Below are positions 36,004-45,076 of a stretch of DNA of 64,000 nucleotides, piece by piece. Below the pieces are notes generated by a model, which did not search any database, was not told where the DNA came from, and saw only the letters and a program-made list of their open reading frames with translations. How positions within the stretch are numbered: the stretch's first letter is position 1; every line of letters begins with the position of its first letter. The DNA is from Phycisphaeraceae bacterium (GTDB lineage Bacteria > Planctomycetota > Phycisphaerae > Phycisphaerales > UBA1924), in assembly GCA_019636675.1 (NCBI GenBank), contig JAHBXC010000007.1, forward strand, positions 1 to 64,000, in the 5' to 3' direction. The position numbers and the translations under genes are program-made.

Positions 36004-36750
36004 ATGTCAGGACACGAACCGCTCGGCGCGACCCCAGTTGGAACCCTCGTCGTCCAGAACCCTTCGCGCGCCAGGGCGCTCGAGCGCCTGGGCATCGACT
36101 ACTGCTGCGGCGGCAAGCGGACTCTGGCCGACGCGTGCGCCGCGCGCGGCGTCGAGCTTGAACACGCCGTCGCGCTCCTCGCCGAGGAGGACGCCAGGCC
36201 CGGCGCCCGTAGACGCGATCCGTCGGGGATGCCCCTCGCGGAACTCATAGCCGACATCGAGCAGACGCATCACGCGCACCTTCGCGCCGAGCTCCCGCGT
36301 CTCGACCGCCTGACCGAGAAAGTCCTCCGGTCGCACGGGGACCGCGACCCTCGCCTCGCCGAGGTCCGCCGGGTCTTCGTCGCGATGCGAGACGAGCTCG
36401 AGCGTCACATGATGACGGAGGAGCGCGTGCTGTTCCCGATGGTTCGCGATCTCGAGACGGGCGTCGCGACCGGCGCTGCGCCCGTGTCGTTGCGAGAGAC
36501 GCTGGAGCATCTGGAGTCCGAGCACACGCACGCCGGGAACGCGCTCGCGTTCCTTCGCGCCGCGACAGACGGGTTCACCCCGCCCGAGCGGGCCTGCACC
36601 ACCTGGAGGGTGCTGCTAGACTCGCTGGGCGCGTTCGAGCGCGACATGCACGAGCATGTCCACAAAGAAAACAATGTGCTCTTTCCCCGCGCGCTCGCGC
36701 TCGAGAAGCAACGGCGTGATCCGGTCGCGCCGGGGGCCCCGGCGCGCTGA
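36004..36750 (+). CDS. ric: iron-sulfur cluster repair di-iron protein (Ric/YtfE/ScdA)
   Basis: Ric proteins restore iron-sulfur clusters damaged by NO or oxidants. The 248-aa product has the N-terminal ScdA domain with the typical IDYCCGGKRTLADAC, then a hemerythrin-like di-iron domain. The ligands are visible as TEERVLFPM, SEHTHAG and HEHVHKENNVLFPRA. GGGAG lies 8 nt before the ATG, and TATCTT at 35970-35975 may be its -10. It is divergent from the globin gene across the putative operator, so both are likely under NO control. Confidence 0.92.
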   Translation: MSGHEPLGATPVGTLVVQNPSRARALERLGIDYCCGGKRTLADACAARGVELEHAVALLAEEDARPGARRRDPSGMPLAELIADIEQTHHAHLRAELPRLDRLTEKVLRSHGDRDPRLAEVRRVFVAMRDELERHMMTEERVLFPMVRDLETGVATGAAPVSLRETLEHLESEHTHAGNALAFLRAATDGFTPPERACTTWRVLLDSLGAFERDMHEHVHKENNVLFPRALALEKQRRDPVAPGAPAR

Positions 36751-36757
36751 TGACTTT

Positions 36758-37789
36758 GTGCCGACGGAGACCCCGGCGTTGGACGAACAACCGAATCTGA
36801 AGCACGGACGCGTCGGCGTGATCGGCGCAGGCGCGATGGGCCTGAGTCTTGCCGCAGCCCTCGGCGCGTCAGGGCCGGTCACGCTCGTCTGCCGCGACCC
36901 GGCCCTCGCCGATCGCATCCGAAGACAGGGCGCCACGGTGCGTGGGCTGGGCAGCGCGCACGCGGACCCGGACATCGTTCCCTCGATCGCCCGGCTCGCG
37001 GATTGCGGCCCGGTGCACGCGGTGTTCGTGGCGACCAAGACCAGCGCGATCGCGCAGGTCGCGGGCGAGCTGCGCCCCGTGCTGCACCGGCTCGGGCCCG
37101 AGGGCGCCACGCCGTTCGTGGTGAGTTTCCAGAACGGGATCGAGAGCGGGCGGCAACTCATGGAGCACCTGGGCGATCCGCGAGTGCTGAGGATGGTGCT
37201 GAACTACGGCGCGCGCATCGCGCCCGACGGCGCGGTCGAGGTCACGATGACGCGTCCCCCCCACCGCATCGGTCGTCTCGACCCGGCGCACGCCCCGGCC
37301 TGCCGCGCGCTGGCGGCCCGGATGAGCGCCGGCGGGCTCGACGCCCAGGACGTGGACAATATCGAGCCGTTCGTGTGGACGAAGGGCCTGATCAACGCCT
37401 CGGTGAACCCGGTCGCGGCGCTCACGGACAACTCGGTGGGCGAGACGCTCGACTCGCCGGCGCGCAGTGTGGTCGAGTCGTTGCTGGACGAGGGGCTGGG
37501 CGTGGCGCAGGCCGAGGGCATCGACCTGGGCGATGACGCGCGGGACCGTCTGTGGGCGATGATCGAGTCCGCGCGGGCGCACACGCCCAGCATGGTCGAG
37601 GACATCCGCGAGGGGCGCCCGAGCGAGGTCGGCCAGCTCAACCGGCAGGTGACAGCGCACGCCGAGCGCGTCGGCGTCGCGACACCGACGCACCGCGTGG
37701 TGACGGCGCTTATCGACGCGTTCGATTGGCGCGTATTCCGGCGCGGCGATGCGGCGTCGACGGCGCGGGGGGCGTCGTCACCGCCCTGA
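36758..37789 (+). CDS. ketopantoate reductase family protein
   Basis: The 343-aa product has the NADP-binding GVIGAGAMGLSLAAALG at its N-terminus and the PanE motifs VVSFQNGIES and VWTKGLINASVNP. The C-terminal domain contains TPSMVEDIREGRPSEVGQLN. PanE reduces 2-dehydropantoate to pantoate for coenzyme A synthesis, but many homologues act on other substrates. The GTG at 36758, 7 bp after the ric stop, is the first plausible start. Its 3' end overlaps the convergent nosL gene by 12 bp. Position next to ric is probably incidental. Confidence 0.75.
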   Translation: MPTETPALDEQPNLKHGRVGVIGAGAMGLSLAAALGASGPVTLVCRDPALADRIRRQGATVRGLGSAHADPDIVPSIARLADCGPVHAVFVATKTSAIAQVAGELRPVLHRLGPEGATPFVVSFQNGIESGRQLMEHLGDPRVLRMVLNYGARIAPDGAVEVTMTRPPHRIGRLDPAHAPACRALAARMSAGGLDAQDVDNIEPFVWTKGLINASVNPVAALTDNSVGETLDSPARSVVESLLDEGLGVAQAEGIDLGDDARDRLWAMIESARAHTPSMVEDIREGRPSEVGQLNRQVTAHAERVGVATPTHRVVTALIDAFDWRVFRRGDAASTARGASSPP

Positions 37790-38236
37790 GACCGCCGCAC
37801 GCGCGTGCTCGAGATCGATCACCTCGCCGTCGTGCTGCCTTGCAAAGGCCGCCGCGTCTGCGCCGTCCTTGAACGCGGCGAGGTGTGATCCCATCGGTGT
37901 GCGTAGGGACCGCGCGAGGACGAACCGCGCCGAGTCGGCGTCGATCCACGCGCGCGTGCCGTGATCGCGCGCCCAGCGTCGGACCACGACGAGGTTCCCC
38001 CGGCTGTTCTCCAGATTGAACTGGCAGTTGAAGTCGTCGAACAGGAGCGTCTCGTTGCCCCTGTCGCCAGCGATGACGGTCGCCACGCCGAACCGGTCGT
38101 CGCTGATGATCATGCCGCATTCGACGCAGGTCGACTCGCCGTAGACGATGGCCGGCGGCGCGTTGGGATCTGCCTGACGACACCCGGCGAGCGCGCCGAG
38201 CGCCAGGAGCGCGGCGGTCATTCTCAGACAGTTCAT
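37778..38236 (-). CDS. nosL: NosL copper chaperone lipoprotein
   Basis: NosL delivers Cu(I) to the N2O reductase apoprotein. The 152-aa product has a lipobox (ALAGC, Cys19) and the diagnostic copper site CVECGMIISDD, with further conserved FDDFNCQFN. It is the last gene of the nos operon; its start overlaps the preceding nosY stop by 4 bp. The gene runs 12 bp into the convergent ketopantoate reductase gene. Confidence 0.9.
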   Translation of the reverse strand: MNCLRMTAALLALGALAGCRQADPNAPPAIVYGESTCVECGMIISDDRFGVATVIAGDRGNETLLFDDFNCQFNLENSRGNLVVVRRWARDHGTRAWIDADSARFVLARSLRTPMGSHLAAFKDGADAAAFARQHDGEVIDLEHARAAVSGR

Positions 38237-39111
38237 GGCGCGGATCTCCGTGAGAAGACGACGGTCGCGAGCATGAGCGGGAGCACGGTCCACGCGGCGA
38301 GCACGCCGGCGAGCATCCAGGGGAGCGCGTGCCCGAAGGCCTGGGTCGAATACACGCCCACGGGGCCGAGCACATCGAGCGAGCCGTTCATCGCGATGAC
38401 GACGCTCATCTTGAACGCCTGGAGCGGGTTGACGATCGCGAGGGCGAAGACCTCCTGCACCCTCAACCGGAAGATGAGCGAGCTCGCCATGAGGCCCAGA
38501 TCGCTCACGAACACGAGCACGAGCCACGCGAACAGCGAGACGCCCGTCGCGACGCCGGAACGGCGCGAGAGCGCCGAGACGAGCATCCCGACGGCGAGCA
38601 TGGAGCACGCGAGCGCGCAGGTGACGCCCACGAGCGTCGCGAATGCGCCGATGCCGACGGCGCCCGTCCGGATCGCGAGCGCGATCGCGCTGAGCCCGAA
38701 GCCGAAGAGCAGCGCGCACCACAGCGCCAGCGCGAGCCCGATGAACTTGCCGAGAAAGATCTCCGTGCGCGACACGGGCTGCGCAACCAGGTACAGCAGC
38801 GTCCCGCGCTCGCGCTCCCCGGCGATCGTGCCCGCCCCCGCTGTCAGCGCCATCAGGGGCACGACCAGCATGATGAGGTTCAGCAGCCCGGCGGCGGTCT
38901 TTCCGAACCCGGCGAAGCCGAAGGAGCCCGTCCCGGCGAGCGAGAGGAACGAGACCGCGACCGACAGCGCCGCGAACGCGAACGCGTACAGAATGAACCA
39001 GCGGCTCGAGAGCGCGTCGCGGAACTCCCGGCGGGCCAGCAGCGCGGTGCAGGCGAGCGGGTGACGAGAACGCTCGGTCAGCGGCGTGGGCGCAGGGGCG
39101 AGGGTGCTCAT
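38233..39111 (-). CDS. nosY: NosY, permease of the nos ABC transporter
   Basis: The 292-aa membrane protein has about six helices and belongs to the ABC-2 group. The conserved AGERERGTLLYLVAQPVSRTEI loop between the first helices is typical of NosY. With NosF it forms the ABC unit needed to mature the copper centre of NosZ, and NosD docks on it. The gene overlaps nosF and nosL by 4 bp each. Confidence 0.9.
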   Translation of the reverse strand: MSTLAPAPTPLTERSRHPLACTALLARREFRDALSSRWFILYAFAFAALSVAVSFLSLAGTGSFGFAGFGKTAAGLLNLIMLVVPLMALTAGAGTIAGERERGTLLYLVAQPVSRTEIFLGKFIGLALALWCALLFGFGLSAIALAIRTGAVGIGAFATLVGVTCALACSMLAVGMLVSALSRRSGVATGVSLFAWLVLVFVSDLGLMASSLIFRLRVQEVFALAIVNPLQAFKMSVVIAMNGSLDVLGPVGVYSTQAFGHALPWMLAGVLAAWTVLPLMLATVVFSRRSAP

Positions 39112-39989
39112 GATCCAGCCTCCTTCGCGTCGTGGTCGTCGAGGAACTCGAAGTCACGCACCTCGATCGAGGCGCGAGCGAGCACCTGGATCGGGGTCGC
39201 CTTGCGGTCGCTCGACGTCGTGACGCACAGGCCGTTCCCGTTGAGATGGGCGTCGACGCCGGCGTGTCGCAGCGTCGCGTAGGCGACGTCCAGCGAGTCC
39301 GACGACACACGCAGGCGGATGCGTCGGGTGTGCCCGTGCTCGCCCCACATGTCGCGCGGGCCGCGGTCGGCGGCGATGCGCCCCTTCTCCATGACCAGCA
39401 CGCGATCGGCCAGCGACGCGACCTCTTCTGGACGGTGCGAGGCGAACACGATCGTCTTGCCTCGCGACTTCAGACCCCGGAGTGCTTCCATCACATCGTC
39501 GCGCCCCGAGGCGTCGAGGTTGGAGGTCGGTTCGTCGAGCACGATGACCGGCGGGTCGGAGACGAGCGCCACAGCGAGCGCGAGGCGCTGCTTCATTCCG
39601 CCCGAGAGGTCGCGGACGCGTTTGCGCTGATGGCCCTGCAGATTGACGGCCCCGAGGGCTTCGACCGCCCGGTCCACGCTGACGCCCCGGAGTTGCGCGA
39701 AGAACGCGATCGCGCTCCCGAGGCGGGTGTCGTCGTGGAAAGAGAGTTCCTGCGGGACATACCCGACGAGCGCGCGAGCGGCGCGGCCGCGTCGGCGCAC
39801 ATCGACGCCGGCGATCGAGATGCTCCCGTGGAACCGGAACACGCCGAGGATGCATCGGATCAGCGTGGTCTTGCCGGCGCCGTTGCTGCCCCACAGCGCC
39901 AGGGCCCGTCCGGCCTCCAGCTCGAACGAGGCGTCGTCGACCGCGACAGCGCGTCGGAACCGCTTGGTGACATGGTGTGCGACGATCAT
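39108..39989 (-). CDS. nosF: NosF, ATPase of the nos ABC transporter
   Basis: The 293-aa ATPase has Walker A GSNGAGKTT, signature DLSGGMKQRLALA and Walker B VIVLDEPTSNLD, followed by the H-loop FASHRP. The C-terminal 80 residues form a separate region typical of NosF. The ATG at 39989 overlaps the nosD stop by 4 bp. ATP hydrolysis by NosFY drives copper or sulfur delivery to NosZ through NosD. Confidence 0.9.
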   Translation of the reverse strand: MIVAHHVTKRFRRAVAVDDASFELEAGRALALWGSNGAGKTTLIRCILGVFRFHGSISIAGVDVRRRGRAARALVGYVPQELSFHDDTRLGSAIAFFAQLRGVSVDRAVEALGAVNLQGHQRKRVRDLSGGMKQRLALAVALVSDPPVIVLDEPTSNLDASGRDDVMEALRGLKSRGKTIVFASHRPEEVASLADRVLVMEKGRIAADRGPRDMWGEHGHTRRIRLRVSSDSLDVAYATLRHAGVDAHLNGNGLCVTTSSDRKATPIQVLARASIEVRDFEFLDDHDAKEAGS

Positions 39990-41371
39990 GCGCTGACCCT
40001 CCCCTGTGTTCCGAGCGCCGCGTTGTCGCGAGCGAGCCAGAGCGCCACGCCGCACGCGATCGCGAAGAGCGAGACGCCGAGCGCGAACATCGGGCCTCGC
40101 GCACGCGGGTCTTCGGGATCACCGAATTCGAGCTGCGGCGGGCGCGCGAGCGGGTGCTCGTCGATGAGTTTGGGCTCGGGTCGGACTTCGGGCAGCATCC
40201 GCGCCGTGAACTCGACGGTCTGCTGCGCCGGGCTGTGCTGCAGGATGCGGAGATTCGGCTCGCGCGCGAGGAGCGATTCGAAGAGACTCCGCGGCTCGTA
40301 CGCAAGGTCGCCCACGCCGTCGTTGTCGGCGTCGAAGCCGGCGTAGTCCGACCAGAAGTTGCCCACGCCGCCCTCCGAGAAGCGGTTGAGGGTCAGCGAG
40401 CCGCGCCCGTGAACCGACACCTGCTCCTCGTTGTCGAGGAAGACGTTGCCGGTGAACACGTTGTCGTGGGTGTTCGGGGTCGCCACGACGCCCGTCTGGT
40501 TGTAGGCGATGAGATTGCCCCGCACGGACCCTGTCGAATCGATCGACGACGGGCTGTTGTCGATGTACAGCCCGACGCGGTTGGCCAGCAGCGCGTTGTG
40601 TTCGATGACGATGGCGTCGCAGTCCTTGAGCCCGATGCCGTAGCCGCTGGCGCCGCGGTTGTTGACGATGGTGTTGCCTTCGAGCGTGATGCCCTTGCTG
40701 TACATCAGGTACACGCCGACGGAGTTGGCCGTCAGCGTGTTGTCGCGGAGCGTGGTGTCGTGGCTGTACATGAAGTGCAGCCCGTACCTGCTGCCGCGCA
40801 CGCGGTTGCGCGCGACGCTCATGCCCTCGGAGTACCAGAAGACCACGTCGCGGCTGTCGGAGACGTCGTTGTCCTCGACCACGCTGTCGGCGCTCCACCA
40901 CAGGCGGATCGCGTCGCCTCTGCGCTCGGGGCCGAGCGGCTTGCCCGACACACGGTTGCGTCGGACGACGGACCCCGGCGCGGTGCGCAGATCGATGCCG
41001 AAGAGCGCGTCCTCGACGATGTTGTCCTCGATCACGACGGGTCCGGTCTCGGCGCGGATGGCGGCCGGCTCGCGATCGATGCCCGACGCGGTGTTCCGCA
41101 CCGTGAATCCGCGGAAGGTGACGCCTTCGGAATTGAGCACGACCACGGCGTCGGCGCCCAGCCCGTCGATCTCGACCCGGCCTGCCCCGTCGAGCACGAT
41201 CGGCCGGTCGACGACGAGCGTGCCGGCGTAGAGACCGGCGGGGACGAGCACGCGGTCGCCCGGCGCCGCGTCAGCGATCAGGGCCGCGATGTCGCTGGTC
41301 GGCCGGGCGGTTTGCGCGCTGGAAGGCGACGCGAGCAGCGCGATCGCCAGGATGACGAGCGCGGGTTTCAT
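39986..41371 (-). CDS. nosD: NosD, periplasmic maturation factor
   Basis: The 461-aa protein has a Sec signal peptide (MKPALVILAIALLASPSSAQ) and a right-handed beta-helix made of CASH repeats. Its strands show motifs such as NTASGIDRE, GLHFMYSHDTTLRDN, GVYLMYSKGITLEGN and GLYIDNSPSSIDSTG. A C-terminal membrane helix (FALGVSLFAIACGVALWLA) anchors it. NosD binds NosFY and passes material to the Cu site of NosZ. The ATG at 41371 overlaps the preceding gene by 4 bp. Confidence 0.9.
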   Translation of the reverse strand: MKPALVILAIALLASPSSAQTARPTSDIAALIADAAPGDRVLVPAGLYAGTLVVDRPIVLDGAGRVEIDGLGADAVVVLNSEGVTFRGFTVRNTASGIDREPAAIRAETGPVVIEDNIVEDALFGIDLRTAPGSVVRRNRVSGKPLGPERRGDAIRLWWSADSVVEDNDVSDSRDVVFWYSEGMSVARNRVRGSRYGLHFMYSHDTTLRDNTLTANSVGVYLMYSKGITLEGNTIVNNRGASGYGIGLKDCDAIVIEHNALLANRVGLYIDNSPSSIDSTGSVRGNLIAYNQTGVVATPNTHDNVFTGNVFLDNEEQVSVHGRGSLTLNRFSEGGVGNFWSDYAGFDADNDGVGDLAYEPRSLFESLLAREPNLRILQHSPAQQTVEFTARMLPEVRPEPKLIDEHPLARPPQLEFGDPEDPRARGPMFALGVSLFAIACGVALWLARDNAALGTQGRVSA

Positions 41372-42123
41372 GCGTCCCTCATGGCCTTGACGAGCGGGAG
41401 GTAGGCGCGCCGATGGAAGAACAGCGCGACGACGATGGTGACGGACGCCGCCGCCGCCAGGAGCAGACCCCCACCGGGCCACGCGACCGTCTTGAACTGG
41501 CCGACGAGGCCCGTGCCGAGGATCGGGGGCACGAAGGGCTGGATCGCCGACGAAAGCGGCGCGTGCGGGTCGAGGTTGGTCCCGAAGTGGCGCATCCAGA
41601 GGTGCAGGTCGAGCAGGAACACGCCCGGGAAGAGAATGACCGGGACTGCCAGCGCCGCGGCCCATCTCGTGTGGAGGTACGCGCTCAGTTCGAGCATCAC
41701 GACCATCGCGATCATCGCGTACACGCCGACGCTGCGCTCGAACTGCGCGGCCTCTTCGAGCGAGCGCATGCCGATGTAGTGGTTCAGCCCGTCGATCTCC
41801 ACGACATCGCCCGAGAGGTGATTCAGGTACGCGATCAGACGCAGATTCTCGGGGTACTGCGGGGCGTGCAGCTCCATGTGCCAGTACGGCAGAAAGAGCG
41901 ACACGAGCAGCAGCACCCGCGCCGTCAGCAGCAGGAACCCTGGAGCGCCGTACCGCAGGGAATGGGCGGACCGCTCCGCGGGGTCGACACGGGGGCCCAG
42001 GATGCGGTCGAGGAGCGTCGGTTTCACGGCGGCGCCTTTCGGTTCGTGGATGCGCGCGGCGCGTTCGTCGGCGCGGAATCCGCCCCGGCGCGTGTCCACG
42101 CCGGGCGCGGCGAAGGGATTCAC
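41368..42123 (-). CDS. nos-cluster four-helix membrane protein
   Basis: The 251-aa product has a basic N-terminal tail and about four membrane helices. The loop after the first helix carries YWHMELHAPQYPENL and EIDGLNHYIGM, with several histidines that could bind copper or heme. It sits between nosZ and nosD, where clade II clusters of Wolinella and Anaeromyxobacter carry the membrane protein NosB. Identity with NosB cannot be confirmed from sequence alone. Overlaps of 4 bp on both sides tie its synthesis to nosZ. Confidence 0.6.
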   Translation of the reverse strand: MNPFAAPGVDTRRGGFRADERAARIHEPKGAAVKPTLLDRILGPRVDPAERSAHSLRYGAPGFLLLTARVLLLVSLFLPYWHMELHAPQYPENLRLIAYLNHLSGDVVEIDGLNHYIGMRSLEEAAQFERSVGVYAMIAMVVMLELSAYLHTRWAAALAVPVILFPGVFLLDLHLWMRHFGTNLDPHAPLSSAIQPFVPPILGTGLVGQFKTVAWPGGGLLLAAAASVTIVVALFFHRRAYLPLVKAMRDA

Positions 42124-44093
42124 CTGGGTTCGACCATGAAGTACCCCATCATCTCCAGATGGAGCGCGGAGCAGAACTCAGAGCAGTAGAACGGGAAGGT
42201 TCCCGGCGTGTCGGCGATGAACTCGAGTCTCACGGTCTCGCCCGGCTCGAGACTGACCGAGATGTTGTACGCCGGCACCGCGAAGCCGTGCGTCGCGTCG
42301 ACGGCGCGCTCGAGGTTCGTGATGCGCCAGACGACCTTGTCGCCCTGCTTCACGGTGATGTGCTCGGGGTTGAAGTGGCTGCGCACCGCGGTCATATGGA
42401 CCTCGACCGTGTCGCCGGTGCGCACGACACGCTCCTGGCCCTTCTTCGGCGCCATCGGGTCGAGCGACTGCGTGTGCGGGTTCCAGCCGACCTCCGGGTA
42501 GACGCTCCATGGTTTCAGAAGATCGGCCTTGATGATCTGCGCGTAGTGCGGCTCGCCGAAGCCGACGGGCATGTCGTAGATGACGGGCATGGCCGCGCCC
42601 TTCGCCGAGATGTCGATCAGCTGGAAGTTCTGCGCGAGCAGCGGGCCGGGGTGCAGGAAGCGGTCGACCGACCACTTGTTGAACGCGACCAGGTAGCCGC
42701 CGAGCGGGTTCACGGTGTCGCCGTGCACCGCGCCGATGTGGCCGACGTTGTAGTGGACCGGCGTCTTGTGCACGAGCGTCCAGTCCGGCTCGGGCGTGGC
42801 CTTGCCGTATTCGCCGCCCATCGACCAGCGGGCGACGGCCGAATCGAGGAAGAGCGAGGTGTACGCGTATCCGTCATTGCCGAACTGCGTGTGCAAGGGC
42901 CCGAGGCCAAGCTCGATGCGGGCTTCAACCACCGAGTCGAAGTCGAGGATCGGGATGCCGTACGCGTCAGACCCCGAGAACTTCTTCGTCTCGATGGCGC
43001 GTTTGATCTTCTCGAAGGAATAGACGGTGACGTGCGGATCGAGCTTGCCCGAGACGACGATGAAGTCGCCCCTGGGCGCGACATCCACGCCGTGCGGGCT
43101 GCGCGGCTCGGGCGTCAGGTAGAGGATGCCCTGCTCCATCGCGGTGCGCAGCGACAGCACGGGGAAGCCGCCCATCGGCTCGGCCTTGCCTGCCTTGAAC
43201 GCGGCCTCGGCTTTCTTCCAGTCGACGATGTGCATGTAGTCCGTCGCGTTGCGGCTCACGCCCGCCTCGAAGGGCGGTTTCTTGTCCTGGATGCCGCCCG
43301 TCGCGAGTTCTGTGTTCAGCGAGTTGAGGAACAGGTACCCGTCGCTGGCGAGTTTGCCGGCGTCGACGAGGTCCTGCCAGTACGGGGGCAGCTCGAGGGC
43401 GAAGGACTGGTCCGGATCGATGCGCCCCTTGCGGCGATCGAACTTCCAGAAGATCACCGACCCGCGGTGCGTGTCCTTGTAGGACGCGATCGGGGCGTAT
43501 TCGAAGCCCATCGGCGCGCCGTACTGCGAGCTCTCGATCACGTACTCGGTGTTGGGGGTGACGCAGAGCCCGTGGTTGCTGACCGTGAGCGGGTTTTTGA
43601 GGATCTGCTTGGTCTCGAAGTCGCGCAGGTCGATCACCGCGACGCGCGCGTTGATCTTGTCGTTGATGAAAAGCCATTGCCCGTCGTAGTCGCCGTTGGT
43701 CTCGGAGAGCGCCGGGTGGTGCGTGTCGCCCCACAGGTTGGGCTTCCCGAGCACGTCGCCGCCGGCGAGCACGTCGTTGCCCACGCCGTAGCCCCACCCC
43801 TGCCAGGGCTCGGGCGTGAAGACCGCGATCGTGCGCAGCAGGCGCATCGAGGGCGCGCCGATGACATGCACCTGCCCGCTGTGGCCTCCCGACGCGAAGA
43901 TGACGAACGGGTCCTTCATCCCGCTGGGTGTGTAGGTCTTCGCGGCGGCGAGCAGGTCCGTCGTCGACAGCCCGCGCTCGCGCGCCACGCGCTGCACATC
44001 GTTCATCGACTGCGCCGACACTCCCGACGCCAGACCCGCGGCGACGACCGCCGCGACGATCCAACCGTTCCTCGTCTTTCCGTCCAGTCTCAT
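42120..44093 (-). CDS. nosZ: nitrous-oxide reductase, clade II
   Basis: NosZ reduces N2O to N2 in the periplasm. The 657-aa protein has a seven-bladed beta-propeller carrying the CuZ site; histidine motifs include GDTHHPALSET, GPLHTQFG, VHYNVGHIGAVHGD and GFGEPHYAQ. The C-terminal cupredoxin domain holds the CuA site CSEFCSALHLEM (from residue 637). The Sec-type signal without a twin-arginine motif marks clade II, which is common in non-denitrifying N2O reducers. It follows a cytochrome c gene by 37 bp. Export by Sec and the NosDFYL factors fit the cluster. Confidence 0.95.
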   Translation of the reverse strand: MRLDGKTRNGWIVAAVVAAGLASGVSAQSMNDVQRVARERGLSTTDLLAAAKTYTPSGMKDPFVIFASGGHSGQVHVIGAPSMRLLRTIAVFTPEPWQGWGYGVGNDVLAGGDVLGKPNLWGDTHHPALSETNGDYDGQWLFINDKINARVAVIDLRDFETKQILKNPLTVSNHGLCVTPNTEYVIESSQYGAPMGFEYAPIASYKDTHRGSVIFWKFDRRKGRIDPDQSFALELPPYWQDLVDAGKLASDGYLFLNSLNTELATGGIQDKKPPFEAGVSRNATDYMHIVDWKKAEAAFKAGKAEPMGGFPVLSLRTAMEQGILYLTPEPRSPHGVDVAPRGDFIVVSGKLDPHVTVYSFEKIKRAIETKKFSGSDAYGIPILDFDSVVEARIELGLGPLHTQFGNDGYAYTSLFLDSAVARWSMGGEYGKATPEPDWTLVHKTPVHYNVGHIGAVHGDTVNPLGGYLVAFNKWSVDRFLHPGPLLAQNFQLIDISAKGAAMPVIYDMPVGFGEPHYAQIIKADLLKPWSVYPEVGWNPHTQSLDPMAPKKGQERVVRTGDTVEVHMTAVRSHFNPEHITVKQGDKVVWRITNLERAVDATHGFAVPAYNISVSLEPGETVRLEFIADTPGTFPFYCSEFCSALHLEMMGYFMVEPR

Positions 44094-44130
44094 GGCGCGC
44101 CTTCCTTTCGGCGTGCCGCCGCCGCGCGGG

Positions 44131-45006
44131 TCAGCGACCCGACTCGGCGTGCAGCGTGCGGATGTATTTCACGATCGATTCGAGCTGCTCGTCGGTGATC
44201 GCCGGGTTCCCGCCCTTGGGGGGCATGTCGAGCCCGCTCGTGTTGTCCGGGTCCCAGATGGGGCGCCCCGTCTTGATGAACGCGATGAGTTCGGGATCGG
44301 ATCTGGTCCCGATGAAGTCGCTCCCGACGAGCGCTTTGCCCAGCCCGTCGAGCCCCTCGCCGCGCGGCCCGTGGCACGCGGAACACGACGCGAGGAACGC
44401 GTCGTGACCGACGCCGCCGGCGCGACCGACGCCGGTCGCTTCGGCGCTCCCGCCTGTCGCGACGATCCACTGCTCGAGCGACACCGTCGGCGCACCCGGC
44501 TCCTGCAGCGTGCGCAGGTAGGCCACCACGCTGCGCATCTGCGCGTCGCTGAGGCCACGCGCCCCGCGCGCCGGCATCACGGCGCCCGTCGTGTTCAGCG
44601 GATCATCGGGCAGGCGACCGTCGGCGATGACGCCCAGCAGGTCGTCGTCGGAATGCTCCTGCACGAACGAGCTGTTGCGCAGCGGCTTGCCCAGACGCGC
44701 CACGCCCTGCGCGTCGGCGCCGTGGCAGACGGCGCACGAACTCGCGTAGACCGTGCGACCCTCCAGAAGCGTCGCCGGCGCAACGCCCAGCGACTTCGCC
44801 CAGACCAGCGTCGGGTCGCGAGGCGGCTCGGGCGTCACCGACACCATCAGGGTCAGAATCGCCGGGAGTGTCAGCGTGAGCATCACGCCCATCCCCAGCG
44901 CGCGACCCCGGAACGGGTCGGATCCGACCCCAGTGCCCAAACCCGACGCCGCCCCTCTCGCGGCCCGGCGAGCGTCACGATTGTCGTTCTGGCGAAGGTC
45001 ACGCAT
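44131..45006 (-). CDS. membrane-bound di-heme cytochrome c of the nos operon
   Basis: The 291-aa product has one N-terminal membrane helix (GMGVMLTLTLPAILTLMVSV) and two cytochrome c domains, each with one heme: CAVCHGADAQG and CSACHGPRGEG. Methionine ligands lie in VMPARGARGLS and DMPPKGGNP. It opens the nos operon and probably carries electrons to NosZ, like the cytochromes encoded in other clade II clusters. The start is at 45006 and the promoter lies about 60-95 bp upstream. Confidence 0.88.
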   Translation of the reverse strand: MRDLRQNDNRDARRAARGAASGLGTGVGSDPFRGRALGMGVMLTLTLPAILTLMVSVTPEPPRDPTLVWAKSLGVAPATLLEGRTVYASSCAVCHGADAQGVARLGKPLRNSSFVQEHSDDDLLGVIADGRLPDDPLNTTGAVMPARGARGLSDAQMRSVVAYLRTLQEPGAPTVSLEQWIVATGGSAEATGVGRAGGVGHDAFLASCSACHGPRGEGLDGLGKALVGSDFIGTRSDPELIAFIKTGRPIWDPDNTSGLDMPPKGGNPAITDEQLESIVKYIRTLHAESGR

Positions 45007-45046
45007 GGCTGATCCCCATTCACGGGCTCATCATCGGCCATTTCTT

Positions 45047-45076
45047 AGTATTCGTGCATTTATACCTACAAATACT
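45047..45076. promoter_or_regulatory. inverted-repeat operator of the nos operon
   Basis: AGTATTCGT (45047-45055) and ACAAATACT (45068-45076) match as inverted arms except for one pair. They flank 12 nt and cover the -10 and the predicted start of transcription. Inside lies TTCGTGCATTT (45051-45061), which resembles the NsrR half-site and the one at 35950-35960. Binding by the Rrf2 regulator (33972) is plausible. Confidence 0.45.
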
